DNA of 64,000 nt from Zingiber officinale (lineage: Eukaryota; Streptophyta; Magnoliopsida; Zingiberales; Zingiberaceae), in contig NC_055992.1 in NCBI RefSeq assembly GCF_018446385.1, forward strand, positions 97,792,947-97,856,946. The letters run 5' to 3'. The translations under genes were made by a program, and so were the position numbers. Position 1 is the first letter of the stretch; each line of letters begins with the position of its first letter. Shown piece by piece: positions 55,599-64,000 of the stretch. The notes beneath the pieces were generated by a model. The model ran no database searches. It had not been told where the DNA came from and saw only the letters and a list, made by a program, of their open reading frames with translations.

Positions 55599-58010
55599 TG
55601 TTGGTTGCTACTCGGAAAACCTAGAGGTTCCACTGTACAAAAATTTTGTACAAAGGTCTGAACCTTTTCCTAGCTACCATGTGTTCTTTTAAATTAAATT
55701 TTGGATCGCCTGCAGAACTTAACACGTTTAATCCAAAACTTAATCTATTTGTTCTTTTAGGTTTTGACTTGGATCTCCTGCGGAACTTAACACATTCGAC
55801 CCAAGTCACCTTAAGTTATTAATTCCATTAAATATTAATTTCCATAATTGGTTCCCAGTACTGACGTGGCGAGGCACATGACCTTCTTGGATATGGGAGC
55901 AACCACCACCGACTAGACAAAACCTTTTCTAGAAATCTAATATTTAATTTCCTAAAATAACTTTAGGTTAACCAAAAAGAACAATCAAATCACAAGGGAA
56001 AAAAAACAAAAACAAAAGAAAACAACTTTGAAAAACATAATCGAAATACTAGAACGTAAGCCTCTTGTATTTGGTATTATTTCCATAAATAACTAGCATG
56101 ATGCGGAAAGGAAAAATTACTAGTTATACCTTCTAGAAAGACCTTTTGATCTTCTACCGTATTCCTCTTCTAACCTCGGACGTTGTGTGGGCAACGATCT
56201 TCCGAGATGAGAAACCACCAACCACCTTCTTCTCCTCCTAGCTAGGTTCGGCCAACAATAAGGAAGCTTCACCAAGGAAGAAGATCAAAACACCAACCAA
56301 GCTCCAAGAGATGCTAGCTTTCTCTCCTTCTTCTTCTTCTTCTCCAAGTAGTATCCGGCCACTACAAGAGCTCCAAGGGGAGAGAGAGGTTCGGCCACCA
56401 CAAGAGGAAGAGAGGGAGAGGATGATGGCCGGCCACACCAAGGAACAAAAGAAGGAGAGAAATAATAGAGTTTGTGTCTCATGAAGGCACCCTCACCCTT
56501 CTTTTATATTCCTTGGCCTAAGCAAATTAGGAAATTTAATTACAATAAAATTTTCTTAATTTCCTTGACATGATTTAATTGAGAAAAATAAAATAAAATT
56601 TCCCCAATTAAATTCTAATGGCCGGCCACATCATGAAATCAAATTAGACAAATTTCAATCAACAATTAAAACTTCCTAATTTGTTTCCAGAAATTTTAAA
56701 ATTAAAATTTCTCTTCAAAATCTCTTCATAGTTGATAAAAAGAAATTTCCATAATTTTAATTTTACAACATGTGAATAATTTTTAAAGAGAAAATAAAAT
56801 ATCTCACCAATCTACAAATAATGAAAGAGATCTAATCTCTTTCTTTAATCTTTTGTAGATCTTTTACAAGAGAGATAATTTAATTTTAATTCTCTTTAAT
56901 AAATTATATCTTTCACATAATAAAAATTAAAATTAAAATTCTTTTTTAATTTAATTTGGCCGGCCCCTCTAGCTTGGGTTCAAGCTAGGGCCGGCCACCC
57001 CAATTAGGCCAGCCCTAGCTTGGTTCCCAAGCTAGCTTGGCCGGCCCCCTTTAGGTGGGTATAGAAGGTGGGTATAGGTGGGTATAGTACTCTATAAATA
57101 AGAGGCTACGATAGGGACCGAGAGGAGGAATTGGTTTTGGTCTCCCGATAAAATTAAGCATCCCGTGTTCGCCCCGAACACACAACTTAATTTTATCAAT
57201 AATAATTCATTCCACTAGAGAACTATTATTGAACTACCGCACCAATCTCAAATTACATTTTTGGGCTCCTTCTTATTATGAGTGTGTTAGTCTCCCTGTG
57301 TTTAAGATATCGAATGTCCACTAATTAAGTGAGTTACTGACAACTCATTTAATTAATATCTTAGTCCAAGAGTAGTACCACTCAACCTTATCATCATGTC
57401 GGACTAGGTCCACCTGCAGGGTTTAACATGACAATCCTTATGAGCTCCTCTTGAGGACATTATCAACCTAGTATCTCTAGGACACAGTTTCCTTCTATAA
57501 TCAACAACACACACTATAAGTGATGTCATTTCCCAACTTATCGGACTTATTGATTCATCGAACTAAATCTCACTCATTGATAAATTAAAGAAATAAATAT
57601 CAAATATATGTGCTTGTTATTATATTAGGATTAAGAGCACACACTTCCATAATAACCGAGGTCTTTGTTTCTTTATAAAGTCAGTATAAAAGAAACGACC
57701 TCAAATGGTCCTACTCAATACACTCTAAGTGTACTAGTGTAATTATACAGTCAAGATAAACTGATACCTAATTACACTACGACCTTCTAATGGTTTGTTC
57801 CTTTCCATTTTGGTCGTGAGCTACTGTTTATAATTTATAAGGTACTGATAACATCATCTTCTGCATGTGGCACCACATACTATGTTATCTACAGTATAAA
57901 TTAATTGAACAACTACATTTATCACAAATGTAGACATTTGACCAATGTGATTCTTATTTCTACATAAATGTTTTATATCAAAAGCTAGACTTTTAGTATA
58001 CATTCTAACA
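55599..58010 (-). mobile_element. 3' LTR of the nested Copia element
   Basis: 2412 bp. It contains GGCCGGCC-type palindromic motifs (about 56630, 56955-57050), a GGTGGGTATAGAAGGTGGGT repeat near 57055 and a TATAAATAAGAGG promoter motif near 57095 on the plus strand as written. ORFs inside are low-complexity (CTT repeats) and not genes. Confidence 0.88.
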
Positions 58011-61000
58011 ATCTCCCACTTATACTAAAAGACTAAGCTGCCATATCTGCTGCCATACATCTGATTCCCATGCCTTTCAAAAAACTCTTGCCTTAAGGAC
58101 CTTAGGTTATCATCTGATGCAATCTAGGCGGTAACAACTTCTCCTCGTTATACAATTTCTCGTATTGGGTAGTACTTGCACTCTATTGTGTTTACTTGCC
58201 TTATAGACTCATGGTTTCTTCGAGTTTGCTACTGCACCATTATTATTACAATAAATTGTAATAATCTTTGGACAAACTAGAAATCATATCTAAGTCTATC
58301 TTGAGGTTATTAAGTCATTCAGCTTTTATGGCTACCTCAGATGCTTGCCATATACTCAGCTTCTATGGTGGAGTCCAGAAAAACACCTATGCTTATCACT
58401 CTTCCATAGTTATGACTTTTTCCTCCTAAAGTAAACACAAAACCCCGAGGTTGACTTATTATTGTTCCTATCCGATTGGAAGTCAAAATCCATGCAACCC
58501 ACAAGAACCAAATTAACTGCCTTGTGAGCTAGCATATAATCTCTAGTGCCTCTAAGGTACTTCAATATATGCTTTACTACAGTCCACTGTCCTTGTCCAG
58601 GGTTACTTTGATATCTGCTAACTATGCCCTTGGCAAAACAGATTTCTGATCTCGTGCATAGCATACATTAGGCTTCCGACAGCCGAAGCATAAAGAACTG
58701 CCTTTATTTCCTTTATCTCCTTTGATGTCTACAGAGACATATCTTTAGATAAAGTTACTCCATCCTGAAAAGGTAAGAAACCTTTCTTGGAGTTTTGCAT
58801 GCTTAAAACGAGCAAGGATTTTTCCGATGTATGAAGCTTGGGATAAGTAAAATATTCTTTTCTTGCGATCCCTTATTACTTTGATCTCAAGAATATATAC
58901 ATTCTCCCAAGTCCTTTATATCGAATTATTTGGACAACCATACCCCTACTTCTGACAACATTTTGATATTGTTTCCAACTACCAAAAATGTTATCTACGT
59001 ATAGTACAAGAAATACCACCACGTTTCCATCACACCTTTTGTATACACAAGACTTATCCGTTTACTCAATAAATCCATAGGTCTGGATTACTTGATAAAC
59101 CGGATATTCCAAGAACGAAGCTTTGCCTCAGTCCATAGATGACCGAGCTTGCACACAAGATACTCTTAGTCCTTTGCAATGAACCCTTCTCGTTGCTTTA
59201 TATGGATGCTTTCATCAAGACTTCCATTAAGGAACGTTGACATCCACTTGCCAAATAGATAAAAGAATCCGGATAGACTTAAGCATGGATACCAGTGAAA
59301 AAGTTTCCTTTTTCATCAAGCCTTGCTTTGAAAGTTACTACCTTCCTTTCTATCCCTCTTTTCCTATTATAGACCTTTTAACACCCAAAGGTTTTTTCAC
59401 CATTTGGTGGTTCTACAAGCTTCCAGATTTTATTAGAATACATATATTCTAATTCTGTTATTCATTACTCTTTGCCAAGATGTTGCATCTTTATCTTAGA
59501 GTGTTTCGTCATATGTCCGGAGATCAGGTCCATGTCCTCCAGGGATCGAGTCCAAAAACTCTCCCAAAACATGAATCTTTTTAGGTTGCCTAACAACCCT
59601 CCCACTACGACAAGGCACTTTCTGTAATTGTGTATCATTTGTGATATGTGTTGCAGTTTCCTTGTGGTATCTCATCTTGTACAGTTGGTACTAGATTAGA
59701 CATGTCTTTTATTATTTCTTTAAGAACAAATTTTCTTATGGGCACATGGTTTATTACATAGTCATTTTCTAAAAATCGGTCATTGATGCTAACAATGACC
59801 TTCTGATTTTTAAGACTATAAATCTACTTTCATTTCTCTAGGATAACCCACAAACAAGTGAATTCCTGTCCAACTTATCATTGTCTCTCTTCTGCATATG
59901 TGCTGGACTACCCGAATCCGAATATGCTTCGAAATAGGCTTACGCCTATTCAGCAATTCTATATGAGTAGAGAGTTATGTCTTTGGAAGGTACTATATTC
60001 ATTTCCGTTTCCAGAGTATATCCTTAAAATGATTTTGGTAATATTCTAAATAACTCATCAATCTACTTATTTCCATAAGAGTCTTATACCTTCCTTTTTC
60101 TACACCATTCTGTTGGGGTATATCAGGTGCAGTTAGTTGGGATTGAATCCCTACTTCTGATAAGTGACTCCTAAATTCTCCCAAGAGGTACCTGCCACTA
60201 CGATCTTACCATAGTGACTTTTACTTTAACATTTCTCCGCATCAGCCTTGTACTCTTTGAACTAATCAAAGTACTTAGTCTTGCGGTACATTAAGTAAAT
60301 TTATTTGTATCTTGAATAGTTGTCTATAAAATAGACGAAATATTCAATACTACCTCTTGTCTGGATGGTCATAGGATCACACAAATCAGAATGAACCAAT
60401 TTCAAACTATCTTTGACTCCATACCCCTTAGACTTAAAAGCTTCTTGGTTATTTTTCCTTCCAAGTAAGACTCGTAGGTTGGAAAGATTTCCACTACTAA
60501 TGAACCCAAAAGTTCATCAGCTACCAATGAATCCTACTCAAGTTAATATAACCTAGCCTTAGAAGCCAAAGATATAATTGGTTCATTTTCGAAGGTTACT
60601 TTCTCTTAAAGTTAGAAGATGTGTTACTAATTTCCATTTGTTGCATCGTGAGAGTTATTGGATTTATAAATTGCCAACCAATGTACCGGAACAGATAACT
60701 TCCCTCTTTTTCTTAATAACAACTTTGTTATTAAAAGAGGCAGAATATCAAGTTCTTTAAATAGTTTAGAAACTGAAAACTAGTTCTTTCTAAACTTGGT
60801 GCGTAAAGACAATTACTCAAAAATCTATATTTTATTCTTATCAAAAGATAAACATCTCCCACTGCAACAACTACTATTTTTACAGTAGTGCCCATGTAGA
60901 CAGTGTTTTAATTTTCATTTAGTTGCCGGGTTTCCTGGAACCCTGCAATGAATTGCGGACATGATTAATGGCATCTGTATCTACACTCCAGGTTCTGGTA

Positions 61001-61204
61001 GATAACACCACTAAACATGTTTCAACTAATGAATTAAATACACATATATTGTTCTTAGTTCTAAGAAGACAGTTTACCTTAATGTCCAAGTCCTATTTTC
61101 AATCATTACAAGTGGGATTACTAAGTCTTTCTTATAGTATGACTACTGACAAACATTTTAAATCCTAAGAATCACAAAAATACTTGGTCAAGATCAACTC
61201 CTTA

Positions 61205-61500
61205 AAAATCCCCATGAATTTTGTATGCCACGATAGTGTGGACGTATACAAAATCGAAGAGAAGATTTTATTCATTAATTTTATTATCTCGTCAACTTTA
61301 CTTTCTAAATTAAATAAAATCATTGATGATCCATCTGATGGTTCAAAATTTTGAATAATATTGATTCCTCAAACAATATTATTTTAATTTCACAAACACC
61401 TCATAACACCGTGAATTTTGTATGCCACGTTAGTGTGGACGTATACAAATTCAACATTTGTAAAAGGAGGGTTTTAACCCATTAATTTTATTATCTTGTC
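61205..61500. repeat. Two-copy leader repeat with a hairpin
   Basis: GAATTTTGTATGCCACG, then TAGTGTGGACGTATACAAA, occurs at about 61216 and 61413 (period ~197). TTTGTAT/ATACAAA and CAC/GTG arms can pair, so each copy can form a short stem-loop. ATTAATTTTATTATCT(C/T)GTCAAC follows each copy. Confidence 0.8.
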
Positions 61501-62121
61501 AACCTAACTTTTGACAAATAAAATTAATAGTTGGTATCATTTGGTCACACAAATAATAGCTCCGATGGGGAGGATACTATTAGATGTGTCTAAGTGTATA
61601 CCATTACTTGACACTAAGTCCATTAATAAGATTATGCCCCTTCCGTTGGAGAAGATCACACGCTCTTAATTAACTTCCTATAGTCATCCAAAAATGGAAG
61701 TCTGTTCTAGTGATCCACAAACAAGCTCATCCGTTATGGAGGAAGACACTCAGAGCCAACGCGCAAGCTTGTTTGCATCACTTACAAACCAGTAATGGAG
61801 ACCATGGGATTTACTTAAAAATTCCTCTCCCACTTAGTTATTTATAAATGAGGAATTTTAACTATGCTAGCCTACTAAATATGTAAACTAACATGCACAC
61901 ACAACACAATATAAAAGCAATAAATAGAAAATCTAATTTTCAACTATTATGACTTTTATCTCTTGTTGTCCTCTGTGTGTTGTCATCCCAAGCTGCTGCC
62001 ATATTTGGCCACTGCCACCGGGTCTAGCTGTCGCATCCATCTTGCTCCTAGTTCCGCTGCGCCTCTGGTCCTTAGAAGGTTCCACGCTTTGCAAGATTCG
62101 ATCCGCGACATAAATAGAATT

Positions 62122-62258
62122 TTATATTTTGATCCTATATTTCTCGAAGGAATGTACATGTAAACTAGATCGAACATAAAATAAAATTTACATCCATCGA
62201 TCCTAAATTCCATAAAAGGAATGTACATATAACTAGATCAAAAATAAAATCCTAATAA
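62122..62258. repeat. ~80-bp duplicated leader segment
   Basis: GATCCTATATTTC...AAGGAATGTACATGTAAACT and GATCCTAAATTCC...AAGGAATGTACATATAACT both lead into AGATC(G/A)AA(C/A)ATAAAAT. They lie within the Copia leader. Confidence 0.75.
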
Positions 62259-62492
62259 AACTAAATACAGCTCCTGCTGTATTTTATAATACAATCATGC
62301 ACACACAATAAAATGCCCTTGACATGTCCAAGGGTCCAATCACACACATAATAACTATAAGCCATAATAGTTGGATCCTGCATCCACAAAGTTAGCACAT
62401 CCTACTATTAACCTGCCTAAATTATGTATGACATGTGCATAATTAAACTAATACCAAATACACAGAGGCAAAACCCTAGCTCTGATACCAAT

Positions 62493-64000
62493 TGTTGGTT
62501 GCTACTCGGAAAACCTAGAGGTTCCACTGTACAAAAATTTTGTACAAAGGTCTGAACCTTTTCCTAGCTACCATGTGTTCTTTTAAATTAAATTTTGGAT
62601 CGCCTGCGGAACTTAACACGTTTAATCCAAAACTTAATCTATTTGTTCTTTTAGGTTTTGACTTGGATCTCCTGCGGAACTTAACACATTCGACCCAAGT
62701 CACCTTAAGTTATTAATTCCATTAAATATTAATTTTCATAATTGGTTCCCAGTACTAACGTGGCGAGGCACATGACCTTCTTGGATATGGGAGCAACCAC
62801 CACCGACTAGACAAAACCTTTTATAGAAATCTAATATTTAATTACCTAAAATAACTTTAGATTAACCAAAAAGAACAATCAAATCACAAGGGAAAAAAAA
62901 ACAAAAACAAAAGAAAACAACTTCGAAAAACATATTCGAAATACTAGAACGTAAGCCTCTTGTATTTGGTATTATTTCCATAAATAACTAGCATGATGCG
63001 GAAAGGAAAAATTACTAGTTATACCTTCTAGAAAGACCTTTTGATCTTCTACCGTATTCCTCTTCTAACCTCGGACGTTGTGTGGGCAACGATCTTCCGA
63101 GATGAGAAACCACCAACCACCTTCTTCTCCTCCTAGCTAGGTTCGGCCAACAATAAGGAAGCTTCACCAAGGAAGAAGATCAAAACACCAACCAAGCTCC
63201 AAGAGATGCTAGCTTTCTCTCCTTCTTCTTCTTCTTCTCCAAGTAGTATCCGGCCACCACAAGAGCTCCAAGGGGAGAGAGAGGTTCGGCCACCACAAGA
63301 GGAAGAGAGGGAGAGGATGATGGCCGGCCACACCAAGGGACAAAAGAAGGAGAGAAATAATAGAGGTTGTTCCTCATGAAGGCACCCTCACCCCTTCTTT
63401 TATATTCCTTGGCCTAAGCAAATTAGGAAATCTAATTACAATAAAATTTCCTTAATTTCCTTGACATGATTTAATTGAGAAAAATAAAATAAAATTTCCC
63501 CAATTAAATTCTAATGGCCGGCCACATCATGAAATCAAATTAGACAATTTTCAATCAACAATTAAAACTTCCTAATTTGTTTCCGGAAATTTTTAAAATT
63601 AAAATTTCTCTTCAAAATCTATTCATGGTTGATAAAAAGAAATTTCAATAATTTTAATTTTACAACATGTGAATAATTTTTAAAGAGAAAATAAAATATC
63701 TCACCAATCTACAAATAAGGAAAGAGATCTAATCTCTTTCTTTAATCTTTTGTAGATCTTTTACAAGAGAGATAATTTAATTTTAATTCTCTTTAATAAA
63801 TTATATCTTCCACATAATAAAAATTAAAATTAAAATTCTTTTTTAATTCCACTAATGGCTAGGGCCGGCCACCCCAACTTTAGTTTAGGCCGGCCCTAGC
63901 TTGGTTCCCAAGCTAGCTTGGCCGGCCCCCTTTAGGTGGGTATAGAAGGTGGGTATAGGTGGGTATAGTACTGTATAAATAAGAGGCTACGATAGGGACC
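62493..64000 (-). mobile_element. 5' LTR of the nested Copia element (cut by window edge)
   Basis: Begins TGTTGGTTGCTACTCGG and follows the 3' LTR almost base for base. There are a few substitutions and a differing short block near 63850 (GGCTAGGGCCGGCC in place of a longer version at about 56955). Confidence 0.88.

Larger units (their letters stand above)
46430..64000 (-). mobile_element. Tat-lineage Ty3/Gypsy retrotransposon, interrupted by a Copia insertion
   Basis: A minus-strand element whose 3' end is at 46430. From 3' to 5' it holds the LTR 46430-47285, polypurine tract, antisense ORF 48034-50264, 64-bp repeat array and integrase. Archaeal-type RNase H, RNase H, RT, protease and gag (to 55598) follow. 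A Copia element is inserted in gag at 55599. The rest of gag and the 5' LTR lie beyond 64000. The second RNase H domain, the repeat-rich 3' region and the antisense ORF together define the Tat (Ogre/Retand/Grande) branch. It is broken, with about half a dozen or more interruptions in pol, but well preserved overall, so of moderate age. It cannot be dated without its other LTR. Confidence 0.88.
55599..64000 (-). mobile_element. Copia element with 2.4-kb LTRs, inserted in Tat gag
   Basis: The 3' LTR is 55599-58010 (TGTTGGTTGC ... TTCTAACA). The interior is 58011-62492, and the 5' LTR starts at 62493 and runs off the window. The primer site lies at about 62480-62492 (minus strand TTGGTATCAGAGC). 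Pol pieces on the minus strand are RNase H near 58660-58410 (RYQSNPGQGQWTVVKHILKY, LRGTRDYMLA) and integrase near 60180-60000 (PQQNGVEKGRYKTLMEISRL). Gag is not recognisable. It is broken with well over ten interruptions. Over the shared part the LTRs differ at only about two sites per hundred by eye, which suggests an insertion near one million years or less. The interior edge TCTCCCACTTATACTAAAAG suggests the Angela/Tork side of Copia, unproven. Confidence 0.85.

Noticed and set aside
56238-56482. Repeated 65-67-codon ORFs in the nested Copia LTRs (also 63133-63377)
   Set aside because: They come from CTT/CTC simple repeats within an LTR and are present only because the LTR occurs twice.
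1-64000. CRISPR array, bacterial operon, organelle insertion, tRNA or rRNA gene
   Set aside because: Tandem repeats here lack uniform spacers, the tRNA-like boxes belong to SINEs, and no rRNA or organelle gene wording was seen.

Overview
This is plant nuclear DNA, almost certainly from a monocot. It holds a few intron-bearing host genes in AT-rich, repeat-filled sequence, two blocks of nested LTR retrotransposon fossils, and small hAT-type elements and tRNA-derived SINEs. The small HLH gene looks closest to rice ILI4/BU1, and the LTR families are Sirevirus-like Copia and Tat-lineage Ty3/Gypsy. A ginger/banana-type genome would fit, but that is inference. No organellar, bacterial or viral gene set is present.

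Layout. 1-17546: stacked Sirevirus-like Copia relics, mostly minus strand. They include a gag piece whose LTR/primer-site/gag-start junction is tandemly triplicated (238 bp x3), a plus-strand solo LTR with target duplications (2590-4142), a two-LTR element with matching target duplications (4357-9766), a gag-plus-LTR relic (10745-13463), a Tat/Gypsy RT relic (about 14196-15740) and one more LTR (15998-17546). 17547-23812: spacer with a CACTA-like patch, the two-exon ILI4-type gene (19613-20010), two foldback/MITE-like repeats, a possible Gypsy gag scrap and an Au-type SINE.

24439-45984 is the host-gene island. It carries a SKIP11-type F-box/kelch gene (24439-25734), a five-exon J-domain protein gene (28608-32431) with an 801-bp hAT element in intron 2, and an orphan promoter plus first exon (33055). 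It also holds a diverged 3x tandem repeat carrying a second SINE, a 57-codon GC-rich ORF (38964-39137), a 643-bp hAT MITE with a 13-bp minisatellite, an intronless SLC25A44-like mitochondrial carrier (43011-44021) and a MITE.

46430-64000: a Tat-lineage Gypsy element on the minus strand runs to the right edge. It has an LTR, polypurine tract, an antisense spliced ORF of the 'putative gypsy type transposon' family, an array of 64-bp tandem repeats, then integrase, archaeal-type RNase H, RNase H, RT, protease and gag. Inside its gag sits a Copia element with 2.4-kb LTRs (55599 to beyond 64000). Its LTRs are nearly identical although its internal genes are badly decayed.

The host genes do not form a pathway. 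They are independent loci: growth control (ILI4), ubiquitin ligase adaptor (F-box/kelch), co-chaperone (J protein) and mitochondrial transport. The most unusual items are the Tat antisense gene converging with pol on a satellite-like array, the triplicated LTR/PBS/gag-start junction, the hairpin repeats in the Copia leader, and the 57-codon orphan ORF.
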